DNA of 64,000 nt from Anaeramoeba flamelloides (Eukaryota; Metamonada; Anaeramoebidae), in assembly GCA_027625915.1 (NCBI GenBank), contig JANTQA010000070.1, positions 8,561,001 through 8,625,000 of the forward strand, read 5' to 3'. Positions 36,901-49,719 of the stretch are shown in pieces. How positions within the stretch are numbered: the stretch's first letter is position 1; each line of letters starts with the position of its first letter. The position numbers and the translations under genes were made by a program. Below the pieces are notes generated by a model. That model searched no databases and was not told the origin of the DNA. It worked only from the letters and a program-made list of their open reading frames with translations.

Positions 36901-39900
36901 ATCATCCCAATTATCATATCTTTTTTTAAACATTTTATATCTGGCTGGTGTTATAGCGCCCATCTAAAAACAAAAAAATTAATATTATATATATAAACAA
37001 TAACAAATAATAATTAAAAAAAAAAAAAAAAGAAATTCAAAATAAAGATTACATTGAAAATTAGAATAAAATTAAGAATAGGAAAAAATAAACGAAAGAA
37101 AAAAAAAAGTAAAAAACGATAAGAATAAGAATAAGAATTACCGGTTTTGACAAATCTCTATAAATATTTGGGTCATTTAAATCCAACGATTCACTTTCAT
37201 AATCCTTTAAAATCCAAGGGAACACAGGATATTGTATTAAATCATTGTAAGTTCTACCAGCAATTGTATTCAAGTCCATTAGATATTCAAAATTAGTAAT
37301 TTTACCTTCTTGCCATGCTTTTGTTTTTTTATTAATTTTAGGAATTTTGAAATTTATTATTGAAGAAGAATTTAATGTTTCATTTTTGAAACTAGTATTA
37401 TTATCATTTTCATTTATGCTATTGGTGTTAGTATTGGTATTAGAACTAATAGTCAAAGATGTTTTATTCGGAACAGTTGAATTCATTGAATTCAATAAAG
37501 AATTGATTTTTTTATAAATTTCATTCCTTTCACTTTCTTCAAAGCAACATAAAAAATTTCTACCATCCTTGGCAAAAAATTCGAGGGATATTGGCTGTAA
37601 GCAATACGTTCTTTTAAATACCATTTTTAAATCATTATAATACCATTTTTGGTAATTATTATCATTGTGATCATCCTCGTCAGTATCACTGCCATCAGTA
37701 TTGCCAACATTATTATTATTATTATTCTTTTTTTGCTTCACCTTAATGATTTCTTCGTTATTGATAATTTTATAATTTTCGATAACATAGAAGGCCCTTT
37801 TCCCAATTAAAAATATCCCCTCGATGGTATTCAACCCATCAACCAATTGGCAGTTCAGTTTCGTATTTATATTATCTGATAGGTCTATTAAATTCCAGAC
37901 ATTTTGTGATTTTTTTAAAGATTCATTATTTAAATTATTATAAGAATCACTTAAATATCTTCCGAAATTATTTTCGAAAGAATTTCTTCTTTCACTGATA
38001 TTTCGAATTTTCTCATTTTTTTCTTTAATTACACCCCGATATTTTTTTAAATCTTTATCTTTAGTGTTACTCCCATGCATATCAGGATCATAATCGCTTT
38101 TCTTGATGATGCTTTCCCTTTTCTTTTTCATACGAGATATTCTGGGAGTTTTTTGCATTTTACTTAATTTTCTAGAATTATTGATAGTAGGCGATTTCAT
38201 GATATTTAATTTCATTTTTTCATTAGGGTTATACTGCTGATAAAGATTCATTTCGTAATCTTTTTCCAGTCGCATTCTCATTCTAAATGGGCCCTCAATT
38301 TGATTTAATTTCCATTTAATTTTATCTTGTTTTTCGTCATTTTCGTTATGGTAAAAGATCGACTTTTCTCTACTTAAATCATTTTTAATCAATTTCCATT
38401 TTTTCATTAAAAAGACCTTTTTTTGAATACATTCTATTCGCATTTTCCTGATTTCTTCACTTTGCAATTCTCGTAAATTTAACAATTTTTTATCAAATAA
38501 TTTTTCTTGATCAATTATTGATTTTAAATTTTTTTTTCTTTTAATTACCTTTTTTTCTATTTTTTTAATTGTTGTATTTTTTTCTCTAATCCAATGATCA
38601 TTAAACAATTTAATCAAATGATTGTTGAGTGTAAAAAAGGATTTTTCAATATTATTTTTAAAAATAATGTGGATGATTTTCCTTTTCTTATTTAAAAACT
38701 CTTTCATTTCCTCCCCGCCTGTAATTAAATATAAAAGCCCTTCGTCAAATAAATTATGATTTTTAAATATTAATAACGGCCGGATTTTTTCCTGTAGTTC
38801 AATAATGATTCTTTTCCAAAGGATTAAAATAGAATTTTTGATTTTGGCATTTTTTGAATTTAAATAATTAAAACCAATAGTGCAAATTATTGTTAAAAAT
38901 TCAGTACTAACGTTATTTTTATTGATGATCAGATCCTTGTTTTTGTTAATTTTTGTTAAAAAGTTAATGATTTCCTTTTCCTTATGATCAAATTTATTAA
39001 ATAAATAAATCAATGTTTTCCAAAATTCTTTATAAATTAATTGGAGCAAATGATTATATTTTTTATTTTTTATTAGACTATTTGTTCTCTTATTATTATG
39101 GCTTGTATTATTTGGTAATAATAATTTGATAAGAAAGATATAAAAATCAAATATTTTATATTCATCTGATTTAAATATATTTAAATATAACTTTATATTA
39201 ATTTCTTGTAAAAAATGGATTAGATTATTCATAAATGATTGCTTTTTCTCAATTTTAATTAATTTTATTTGTAATTGTTCAATTGTTTTGAGCAATATCG
39301 TTTTTTGAAATTTATGAATTATTTCAAATTGATAATTATTGGGCAAAGATTCGTAAATTAAATTTAACATTTTTTGAAATTTGTTAGTATTTAATAATGA
39401 ATGAAGAATAATTTCAACCAAAAATGAAAAAATTTTTTGACTAGTTTCATTTTCTAATAATAATTTCATCGAATAATTAATTATCTTTTCTTTATTCTTT
39501 AAATTTAATTTTTTGTTATTATTTTGAATAAAATTTCTCCAAAATTGAAATTTTTTTTGGAATTTAAAATCTTGTTTAAAATAATTTTTATTATTTTGGT
39601 TGCAATTATTAGGTGAATTAATTAGAAACTCAATTTCTTCATTTTTATTCTTTTTAATTTTTTTTTTTTTTTTTAATCGTTTATCAAAATATCCAATAAT
39701 TTTTATTAATTCTTTTCTAAAAATTATTTCTACCAATAAATTAATGAATTCAGGTTGCTGAATAAAAGTTTGAAATTTTTTAATTTTTTGAAATAAAAAT
39801 TGAAAAAATTCAATTATTTTTTCAAAATTTTCAATATTATTAATATTATGATTATTATTATTATATTTCTCATTCTCTTTTCCACTTGAAACTTTTAATT

Positions 39901-42526
39901 TGTTTTCCTTCTCTTTCTCTCCCTTGATGTATTTACCCTTTTTATTCTCCAATTCCTCTTCACTATACTGATCATTAATTAAAGTTAACATAAATTGTTT
40001 TAATTTTTTAATGGAAATTAATGTTTGTGAATATTTTGTTAAATTTAAAATTACATATGATGACTCAAAAAAAAATTTTTCAGTTTTGATTAAATTAAGA
40101 TTTTCATTAGTATTGAGATTATTTTTTATTGGCATGATTTCTTCAAGTTTTGGTTCTAAATTATTATTTTTTTCGAATAATATTTGTAAGGTTTGATAAA
40201 AAATTAAAAATAAATCATCATTTAATTTGCTAAGGCACATATTAATATTTGAAGTGGGTATATTAAACATTAAGCAAAAAATAATTATATAAATTTCTTT
40301 CTTCCTATAAAATGGCAGCAAAATTGAAGAAAATCGTTCATATGTAAAATTTTGTTTAAATTTATGGAAATTTTGAGAATTTAATTGTTGGATTTTGATT
40401 AAAATTTTTAATAGCAAATTAATAATCTTTATATTTTTATTATTTTTAATTAATAACAAAATAAGATCATAATCGAAAACTGTACTAATGATCTTTAACT
40501 CTTTTTCTTGATTTTTGTAAATTATTAATAACCGATCAATTTCTTCTAATAGCATTGTATTGATTTTTATTATTCTATTTTTTTCTTTAAAAGTAATAAA
40601 TTTATCATCATTATCGTTACTATCAGTATCACCATCGCTATCGCTATTATTATTATCGTCATCATCATTATCATTATTATTATTATACCAAAAATCATCA
40701 TCATCATCATCCCCTCCATTTAAAGAATGACTAGTTAATTTTAAATAATTAGCTATGATTTTTAAATCTGAAGCCAATATTTTATCTTCTAAAAATTGTC
40801 TAAAAATATTTAATATTTGGATTATTATTGTTTCAGACAAATTTTCTTCACTTAACACTAAAAAAATATGATTAATAAAATTTAATTTTCTCAATTGATA
40901 AATATTAAAATTAAAAAATACATTTTTTTTTAAAAATAAAAAAAATTTTTCATAAATGAGAATTCTAATATCTTTATTAGAATTTCTCCAACTATTTTTT
41001 TCGAGAAATAAAAATTTTAAAGCCAAGGTGTTCGAAATTATTGATTTTTTAGTAATTAATATATTTAAACCGATCATTTCAAAAAGAGTATCTAAAATCA
41101 TTTCATTAATTAAAGGTATTTTTTTCTCTAAAATGAATCTTAATAATTGATAACCATTTATTCTTTCAAAATCTCTACAAATAAGAAAATTCTTTTGGAT
41201 TAATTCTGTTAATATTTTCAATAATTGGTTTAATTTTATTTGATCGTTGCAATTTTCTATTAAAAATAGCATTATCCGAGCACCACCAATTTTTTGAAAG
41301 TTAAATTTTCCAGTGTTATTTAAAGTATAATGGCGAGTGGAGCCAAAAATGGTTGCTATGGGTAAATTTTTCGAATTTACTGAATTTTTTAAAAAGATCT
41401 TATTTAAATTCTCTTTCTCGCTGCCTAACAAATAATTATCTGGATGATAAAAAAAATATGTTTTGTCATTTAAAATAGAATAATCAAAATAATTATATTT
41501 ACATATTTTTTGAATTGTGCCCATTTCTTTAGTATTTAATTTTTCAATTGTTTCTGGATTAATTAAATTGGATGTGTGATAATAATTTAAACTATTTAAA
41601 AAAAATGATCCAGAATAATTATCCTTTAATAAATATAAAGTAAATACCATTTCGGGTAATAAAACCGTGGAGAATAATGCTAACGGTCCTAAATACCATT
41701 TTAGCCCTACATTATTTTTATGAGCATGCTTAGTTCCTAGAACAAGTTCGCTGGTTTCATTGGAAAAAATTGGTAATGGAATTTGTAACGTTTGTCTAGA
41801 CAACCCATTGATATATAAATTTAGTTTATTTTTTTGAAACCGTTGATGAGAGTGATTTAATACAATATGCCACCATCTTCCCGGACTGAAATTAAATTTG
41901 TCAAAGCAATATGATTCTTGATTTTTTGTTGTGCTTATTTCTAATTTGTGATTTTTTAAAATAATATTTAAATAACATTTTTTATCTTTCGACATTAAGT
42001 TCAAAATCGGGATTATTGGAATTTTCAAATCCTCCGCATTATTCTTGTTCTTGTTCTTGTTCTTGTTCTTGCTCTTATTTATCTTTTTGCTCTTGCTCTT
42101 ATTCTTTTCCTTATTTTTGTTCTTATTTTTATTTACAATTGATGGGGGCTTTTCATAATAAAACCAAAAACTAATACTGTATCCATTTTGTGTTTTAAAG
42201 GGCAAATCATTTAAATTAGAAATATTAATATATGACCAAGAGGTTGAATTCCATAAATCAAATTCAATATATGAAGAAATATATTCTTCTTGAATAATAA
42301 TTAAATATAATATTTCTAATAATATTTTTGAATATTGTTTTTTATTAATTAAATAGTTTAACAAAATTCGGAATTCTGAAATATCTAATTTGCTTTGACT
42401 AATTATTTTTATTAAATTAATTAATAATTTTTGAAATTTTATTTTCAATTTGTGATTTCCCTTTGTTTCATCATCATTATTTTCTACATTATCATTATTA
42501 TTATTGTTGTTGTTGTTATTAATATG

Positions 42527-42603
<77 letters not shown>

Positions 42604-45600
42604 CAGTATCATTATCTCTATCATTATTCGAATATTTGTTATCAAAATACTTTAAATAATTTTTAAATAAATATTTAATTAATAAAATTTTACTAATTTG
42701 TTTTTTATTAAATTTAGATAATTGGATTATATTAATAATTTGTTGTAAAATAATTATTTTGTTTTCAATTTTAATTAAATACAATAATTCAAAAATTACT
42801 TTAATCAATTCTGGGTTAAATAAATGGGGACTATGATTTAATCTTTTCAAGGTATTTATGTTTATCTTCTTTAAAATTTCATTTGCTTCATTTTTCAAAA
42901 TAATATTGTTAAGGTTAATATTTTCATTCACATCATTTGAAATTAATTTATATGCTAATTTTAAGAAATTTTTATTAAATAGTGTTTTTGTTATGATTAA
43001 AGTTGAACTTTCAATTGATAAATCAATTAATAAATACAATATCATTAATTTGTATTTGGTTTCCATTAAGCCAGTCAATTCCAAGGCACTTTTAATAAAA
43101 GGTGATATTTCCTTTTCAAAATGTATTCTATTTTTCATGGATCCTTTTAAAGCAATAACAGCACATTGAAAGGTCAATTGAACAATAAGAGCCTTATATA
43201 AAATTTTATCTTTGCTGGATCCAATGCCTGTAAATATATTTAAAGTGATTGCAGCAAATCCGTTATATTTTCTTAATGTTCTTCTTGTAGCTGGGTTTAT
43301 ATGCAGAATCTTTTTAATAAAAATCAACAACTGGATAGTATTTGTTAAATCATCAAGCCTGCATGATTTTTGTAGCTCCTCAATGATCAATAGCATTTCT
43401 TTGCAATCACTTTCTTCATTATTAACGATTAATTGGTGGAAAATTTTTAAAGAAGGGTTTTGGTATTTTTTATTTTTATTTTTCATTAATTTCATTATTT
43501 CTTGAAATCCTCCATTATTTCTAAAAATTGTGCAATTATTTAGATTATTTTTAATCATTAGCAAACAACATTCCATCACCAAATCAAACAATTTATTGAA
43601 AATTTCACCCTCTGGGTTATTTTGATTATTTTTTTCTGGATTTTCATTTTTATATTTTGTATTGCTGCTCTTACTCTTATTTTTGTTCTTGTTCTTGTGT
43701 TTGTTCTTGCACTTTTCCTGGCCCCTGTTGGGGTTTTTTTCGTGGTCAATGATGCTGTCTTCTTTATCTGGAGTGTTTTTGTCCTTGCGCTTTGAATTCT
43801 TTAGTAAAAAATCATCGATTCTTTGAATCATTTTAACCAGAGATTGAATTAATTTGACCTTTTTGAACATTGATTTAAATTTCGAATCTAAATTTATCAA
43901 TTTCAATATTGTTTGGAATATTAAAAATAAACTATAATACGATATTTTACCTTCACTAATATGATTTATTATTACTATTAATTCAGGCTCGGGTACAGAC
44001 CCTATCTTAAACATCACATTTTCAAGGATTTTTAATAAGAAATTTCTTAAATTCAAATCAATAAAATCGATTTTTGTGAGCAAAATTTCTAATGTATGGA
44101 AAGATTTGGCTAAAAAATAATTATTATTATCTGAAGTAATAATTGTGAATAATTGTTCAATTAAATATTTTTGGACCCGAAAGGTTGCTGTTTGTTGATC
44201 ACTTTGTGAAATTTTTAAAAAAATATTTAATAATGTATTAAATGCCTGTGGGTTTTTTATTATATTTACATTCATGTTGTTTTGTTGTATTCTTTTATTG
44301 ATATTTTGATTTGGGTTTTTTTTATTCTCATTTTCATTTTTATTTTTATTTTCATTTTCATTTTCATTCTCATTTTCATTCTCAGTTTCATTAATCACAA
44401 ATCCTGGGATTTTGATTAAATCTTCTTTTTTTAAAATAGAAGAATAGCAAAATTCACTAAAACAATCAATAATTTCTTTAGAATATTTAAATTTTATATT
44501 CTTTTCGAGTAAAAAATTTGAAACAATAACCATGGTTACTTGATGGCCAGAGAATTTTTCAAAATCTTTGTAAATTATTTTTGAGAATTTAATACTTTTC
44601 GAGACTAATTTTATTAAGATTTTGTTAAGATATATTAAATTTATTATTTCTTTGTTTGTGATTTTTTCCAATTTTGAAATAATCAATTTGATAATTTCGA
44701 TCTTTTTTAAATAATTTATTAATTTTTGATCTAAACTATTGTCGATGATATTTTCAAACAATTGAAAACATTTTTTGAATAATTTTTTCTTAAATTGAAT
44801 ATTTAACTCCAAATTATCCCTAAAAAGATCTTTAACAAATCTTTTTAATTTATTTGAAGTCATTAATTGATTAATTACAATTTTTTTTGAACAATATTTA
44901 TTTAATAACGAAAAAAGAATAATTTCAAATTGTATCAATCCATTTTGTTTGTTGTTAATTCTTTCATTTTGTTTTTCTTTTTGCGTTTTTGTTTTTGTTT
45001 TTGTTTCAGTTTCTTCTTCTTCTTCTTCTTCTTCTTCTTCTTCTTTTTCTTTTTCTTTTTCATTTTCTATTTCGCTCACTTTTACTTTTTCATTTTCTTT
45101 TTCTCTTTTGTTTTTTGTTATTTTTTTCATTCTTTTCTGAAAACCTGATGGTTTTAATTCCAATAATTGATCAATTAACCCAAAAAGTCGAACAAATAAT
45201 CCACTTGAAATACTTATTGTTAATAATTCGGAATCTTCAATTAAAAAGTTAATACAATTTAATGTTTTGATGAGTGGGAAGTCCAATTCAAATAAGAAAT
45301 TTAAATCACCTTCAACAACATACTCGTCTTGATCGAAGAGTTGCAATATTTTTTGCGAAAGGAAAATTAAGAATGTTTTTGTGTCAATCAAACTAATTCA
45401 GTATTTATTTTTGTTGTTGTTTTTGTTTTTTTTTTTTGTTTATGACGGATCAAATTGATATTTCGGATCAAAAAAAATTGTTAAAAAAAGAAAAAAAGTG
45501 TTACTTTGAGGAAGGTAATATCCAGACTTTGTTGACACAATATTCATTATAAAATTGATCAATTAATGAATAAAAAATCTTCTTTTCTTCTTTAGAAGAT

Positions 45601-45848
45601 TGCTCACAATAATTGTTCCAAGTCTTTCGAAGTTTTATTTGTGTTTCTGTTAATTTGAGATTTTTGTTTTTTAATTCCTTTTTGCTATTTTTTTCCTTGG
45701 ATTTTTTTTTTTCTTCTTCATCACTTTTGTTGGTTCTTACCGATTCATTTTTTGATTTGGATCTTCGAAATGGTAATTTCTTTTTTGTTTTTGTTGTTAT
45801 TTCTGATTTGATCCTTTTTGGCTTTTTTAACCACGATCTAAGGCTCAT
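30974..45848 (-). CDS. Giant BEACH-WD40 protein (LvsA/ALFY-like), four exons, 3435 aa predicted
   Basis: Exons 45848-45505, 45392-37142, 36963-36792 and 32514-30974; phases agree and total 3436 codons with stop. Order: basic N-terminal region (1-75), long armadillo-like helical region resembling ALFY/LvsA (about 80-1150), concanavalin/laminin-G-like domain (about 1166-1372, including FSPGRWWHIVLNH), more helices, PH-like domain (about 2616-2760), BEACH domain (about 2795-3085, with LMDLNTIAGRTYNDLIQYPV, YRDLSKPMGAITPAR, HYGTHYSS and FDHPDRIFHSI), a Lys-rich linker and WD40 repeats (about 3155-3435). No FYVE finger follows, unlike animal WDFY3; Dictyostelium LvsA also lacks it. Family members act in autophagy, contractile vacuole or lysosome traffic. 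Low-complexity inserts are numerous, including an Asn run of over 25 (DNA 42529-42602). The third intron (36791-32515) is 4.3 kb and splits the BEACH domain; the other two are 110 and 178 nt. Confidence 0.93.
33715..34245. mobile_element. TGACTCA-ended repeat element, copy 2 (inside the long BEACH intron)
   Basis: Same block order as 9225-9835 without the simple-repeat interruption. The inner module spans about 34035-34236, with ends TTTCAAAAATTGTGGTTCAC and GTGAGTCACAATTGTCGAAA, more diverged than copy 1. It lies within the third intron of the BEACH gene. Confidence 0.7.
34440..34600. repeat. Nested palindromic repeat (copy 2, in BEACH intron)
   Basis: Shares GATTTTCGTTAGGTTTTTTT with copy 1 at 20905-21290. 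It holds an 18-nt perfect hairpin (34509-34526 with 34530-34547, three-base loop) and the GGCACTC / GGCACTCAAC tail. A plus-strand LINE fragment follows within 50 nt. Confidence 0.7.
34640..35050 (+). mobile_element. LINE 3' fragment with recognisable zinc knuckle (in BEACH intron)
   Basis: Translation at about 34769 reads FCHLCLKYEHKEIIENIDHF then LWNCTCYKKI: a CxxC...HxxxxC knuckle typical of the C-terminus of non-LTR retrotransposon polyproteins. A stop follows, then a diverged tail and the shared 3' end. It is the best preserved of the LINE pieces here and has no reverse transcriptase domain left. Confidence 0.7.
35580..36010 (+). repeat. Dispersed repeat, copy in BEACH intron
   Basis: CCAATAACTCTAAATTTTTT, AAGTTTAAAATCCATCTAA, CTCTTTGAATCAGAAG and TTTAGTCACTTTAAAATTCT recur in the same order at 55740-56045. 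No coding signal. Confidence 0.6.
42529..42602. repeat. ATT trinucleotide array coding for poly-Asn
   Basis: Nearly pure triplet array on the plus strand, read as AAT (Asn) codons in the BEACH protein at about residue 1047-1072. Being in frame and triplet-based, it can vary in length without breaking the gene. Confidence 0.95.
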
Positions 45849-46551
45849 TAGATCAATAATTAAAAAAAAATTTTAAAATTTGAATTTTAAAAATAATGAT
45901 AAAAATTAAATTTTTGTTAACTTTAGAGAAACTTGTATTTGTATTTTTACTTCTTTCAAATAGACAAACTTGCTTGTAAAAAAAATATAAATTACCGGTT
46001 ATTGCTCTTGGTTTTTTGTAAAAAAGAAAAATTTAGTATTTTCATAAAAAAGTTGGTAATTAAGGCAGTAGAAATGGATCAATTTGCTTTTTAAAATTCA
46101 TAATCTTTAATTATTATAAATATCATCCATTGTACTTTTTTATTTTGAAAAAACTGATCTTTGTTAAGCACCAAGTAATAGGGGTTCAAAGGATTTGTCT
46201 TTTTTTTTTTAATTGAAAAAAGATTAGAAAATCTGAAATTTCAGAAGACTCTATTTGCTTTTGTGAATTTCCCTCATACTTTTGGAGTACCTTAGTTATT
46301 AAAAATTGATGACAACAAGGTGTTTTTATGTTGATCTTTAAAAAGTAAAACTGAAATAGAGCAAATAGTGAAATGATCCCAATACAAACATTTATCAAGT
46401 AAAAAAAATCAACTTTTCTACAAAAAAAACAATTCGAAGCTAATAAAAAAAAAGTCAATCTTTTGTTTTTTAATAATTCCAAAAGAGTAACGATGACAAT
46501 TATAGGACTTTGAAAAAATATTGTCTTGTACTGGGGGTGGTGATTTATTAT

Positions 46552-46984
46552 TTTCGTTCTTAGATGAAATTGAAATAGTATAGGTTTTAATAGTGGTTCA
46601 AAAAAGGAATTTTTACAATTTATTTTTTTTATAAAATACGAATTAAAGAGTTTAAGAGTAATTGATTGGAATATATATCATAAGAGACTGTGGGCTGTGA
46701 GTTACGAGTTGTCTATTGAAATATTTAATTAGGCTTGATTTATTTGGAGCTTTTAAAAAAATTATTGGCTAAAAGATAAATCAAGTAAAAAAGATAGAAA
46801 TATTTCAATTTCTAACCCACAAATGTAAAACCAAAATTCATAACTAAATATCTTCCAAACAATCTTTTAGCCTTACAAACACCAATTCGGATTCTGACAA
46901 AAAAACAATAAATTGCCAAAAATTACTGTTTTCGACCACTATTAAAACCTATACTATTTCAAGATCAAACAGCTAAGAACGAAA
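46552..46984. mobile_element. Element with perfect 26-nt terminal inverted repeats
   Basis: 46572-46597 is the exact reverse complement of 46935-46960, and an outer 12-nt pair (46552-46563, TTTCGTTCTTAG; 46973-46984) extends the arms. The interior (about 340 nt) carries further short inverted pairs (CTTGATTTAT, GAAATATTT) and no ORF. Best read as a MITE-like non-autonomous DNA transposon; superfamily unknown. Confidence 0.65.
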
Positions 46985-47343
46985 TAAAAAGCAGCCACGC
47001 CATCTTTAAGATAATCTTTTTTCAAGTTTTTGGGATTGTACACCTTAAATATCTTCAATTTGATTTAATTTTTTTTTTAACCAAAAAAATCAATTTAAGG
47101 TACTAGTCTATATTAAATTTTTTTTAGGTAAATTTAATAGAGATTTAGAATTTTTGTTGCCAATTACTTAGATTTGAAATCAAAGTGAAAAACTTCTTAT
47201 TATAGTAATGAAATCTCGATAAATGACATTCATTAAATTTAGTTATTGTTTTTATAGAAATAAACAATTTTTCCTTTTTTTCACTTTTTTGAAAGTTGCT
47301 TTTTTTCAACTTTTCGCAAAAATACAAAAAAAAAAAAAAAAAT

Positions 47344-47451
47344 ATGAGCAAGAAAGCAAAACCTTGTTATGTTTGTGAAAGGCGTACAAAAAATGTTTTG
47401 AAAAATAAACCTGAAAGGGTTTTTTTGGATCTGCATGAAAAAACATTTTGA
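47344..47451 (+). CDS. Short ORF with a CxxC motif, possible first exon
   Basis: ATG preceded by a pure A-run (the usual local context of real starts here) opens 35 codons: MSKKAKPCYVCERRTKNVLK, then NKPERVFLDLHEKTF and TGA. The Lys/Arg-rich CxxC block looks like half of a zinc knuckle, and codon choice resembles neighbouring genes. A second CxxC or HxxC is missing, so either an intron follows within the exon end or the piece is a remnant. The opposite strand also reads open here (47605-47306), which weakens both readings. No family assigned. Confidence 0.25.
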   Translation: MSKKAKPCYVCERRTKNVLKNKPERVFLDLHEKTF

Positions 47452-48522
47452 TTCGAAAAAAATATACAATATATGCTTTACTCTTGATAAAAGATTTTCT
47501 TTCTTTTCTTGTACCATTCTTTTTTTTCATGAATCTACTTTTTGAGTTTACACTCTTTAGTTTTTGTTGACTTTGAAGTTTTTTTAAGTATTCCCAAATT
47601 ATCATTCCAAAAGTTTTTGTCAGAGTCTAAAAAAATCAGAGAAAAGAATAAGAACTAATTTTTTAAAAAGTAATTATTGATAAAACAAATTGAGTTCTCT
47701 ATTAGAGTAAAGTTGGATGAACAGAAGTGAAAGAGAAAATATTCACTAGTTTTAAATAATTTTTCCGTTTTTCCAAATGAGAATAAATATTAATTTTGAG
47801 AAAATAATTATTCAAGATTAAAATTTTCTTTTTTGTTATTTTTTCTTTCTTTTATTTAGAAAAAATTTTTAAAAGTCACTTTTCTTGACAGAATAGTAAA
47901 ATTTTAAAAAAATAAGAACTAAAAGTTCTAACATTGAAAAAACCCGTATATTTTCAATTTTAAACATATTTCAAGATAAGGATTCCTTATTTAGTTATTG
48001 GTCATAAAAAAAATTAATAGAGACTAGTCCCTTAATTCAATTTAATATAATTTATGTTTTTTCAGAACCCTCTACATTTAACAAAATAAGGATAGTGGAA
48101 TGTTCTTCCTAGAAAAAGAGCTCCATTTACAAAATGAAAAAAGAACAATGGAAAAAAATCCCTGAGATCTCAAAATGTTTCATAGAAGAACACTTCGAAA
48201 CAAACATAGTTTTTTTTAAAATTATAATCCAGATTGATTCAAATTATAAATTAAGTTTCGTTTTTTGATGCTTTTTTCTAGAAAATCTAGTAGTTTTTTA
48301 TTCTTAATTTTATAAGCTCAATCAATCGAAAATCACATATTGGTTAGTTTTTGATAGTTATTGGATACTAATAAAAATTACTCAGCAAATAATTTTCATT
48401 TTCAAAAATTATTTGTCAAAGTGTGTATTGGCACCTCACTAATATTTGTAAAAACGTTATAGGAGTATATCTGTATAGTTTTTTTAATATGTACACACTC
48501 AAACATATACATATATATACAT

Positions 48523-48623
<101 letters not shown>

Positions 48624-48799
48624 ACACTCTATAATGATATCTAGATAAATCTCAAGTATAAAGGTCTAATGATCTTTCTCTGATTTTTCATAATATATTT
48701 AAGTTAATGATTTTTTTTCTTTGAACAATTAGCATTTTTTTTTTTTTTTTTGAAGTTAAAGGAAATTAATTTCATCTCACATTATTTATTTATACCAGA

Positions 48800-49300
48800 A
48801 TTTCAAAGAATAGAGTAGAACCAAGTATTTTTTTCAAGTTTTATGAATTAAAATAAAAATCACTTACACTGCCAGAAAACAAAAGAATTGTGGAAAAATC
48901 TTTAATTTTACTCTATTCTTTCAAATTAAAAGAAAATTTAGACACTCTAGTGCACTTTGCACCTCCAAATTTTTGTTTACAGTCAGTTTCACTTTTAAGG
49001 CACAAACTTTCAACGAAATTTAAGGCACAAAAAAAATCTCAAATTAAAGCACAAAATTCAGCTTCTAGTAAAAATAAATTGTAAAAATTAAAATTCCAAA
49101 TTTTGTGCCTTAATTTGAGATTTTTTTTGTGCCTTAAATTTCGTTGAAAGTTTGTGCCTTAAAAGTGAAACTGACTGTAGTAATTTCAAGAATTGAAAAA
49201 AAAATACAGTATAGTCTATATGATTTTACTCTTTTCTTTTGAATTCTGGAAAAAATGCTACTAGGTTTGATTATTTTTTTTCTTTCAAAAATATTTACAA
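48800..49300. repeat. Nested palindromic repeat (copy 5), split by MITE copy 5
   Basis: Left part 48800-48977 has AGAATAGAGTAGAA, TTTACTCTATTCTTTC and the GACACTCTAGTGCAC tail. The right part 49180-49300 has TTTTACTCTTTTCTTTTGAA followed by TTCTGG. The MITE lies between them. Confidence 0.55.
48978..49179. mobile_element. Palindromic Tc1/mariner-like MITE, copy 5 (best preserved)
   Basis: TACAGTCAGTTTCAC ... GTGAAACTGACTGTA with almost perfect pairing over about 80 nt per arm. It sits inside another repeat, between pieces of the gaattc-type palindromic family at about 48800-48960 and 49200-49300, so it inserted after that family. Confidence 0.9.
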
Positions 49301-49419
49301 ACTTAGGTATTCTACAGCATTATATGAAACTTCATTAATTTTTAAAGTCTTGTTTTGAAATTTAATAAATAATAAAAATATTTTTTATCATTAAATAATG
49401 ATAAGATGAATTATGAGTT

Positions 49420-49560
49420 TTATTTTCGAATATAATATAAGCTATTCTCGTTATGGTTTAATATTTTTGTTAATTTGAAGTAATTCTTTAATCCAAAATT
49501 TTTGATTTTTTCATAGAATAATAGATCCAGAACATAATTGAAATGTTATTTTATTTCTAA
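49420..49560 (-). mobile_element. Possible LINE fragment
   Basis: Minus-strand reading DLLFYEKIKNFGLKNYFKLT and ILNHNENSLYYI resembles the linker between reverse transcriptase and knuckle in LINE proteins. Short and without a second copy in the window, so weak. Confidence 0.3.
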
Positions 49561-49719
49561 ATTAGAGTATTTTTTTATAAATTGTATATTATTTTGTTTT
49601 TATTTTATGCTGATGATAACTATGATAATACCTTTTTAGGGTATTAAAAAACTTTCTTAGTTTTAATAATAAATTATAACCTTCCCATTCGACTGGTTTC
49701 CATTTTTTTTTCGATATTT

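Noticed and set aside
36706-36963. Separate small gene starting MGAITPARYK
   Set aside because: It is exon 3 of the BEACH gene; the text continues YRDLSKP in phase.
44930-45252. Three plus-strand Phe/Ser/Leu-rich frames
   Set aside because: Antisense shadows of the Glu/Lys-rich part of the BEACH gene.
46140-46200. GGGGTTCAAAGG as a possible tRNA T-arm
   Set aside because: No acceptor, D or anticodon stem pairs around it.
47306-47605. Minus frame of 99 codons opposite the CxxC ORF
   Set aside because: Ends in a Phe run from the poly-A tract and lacks domain features; less convincing than the plus strand, which is itself weak.
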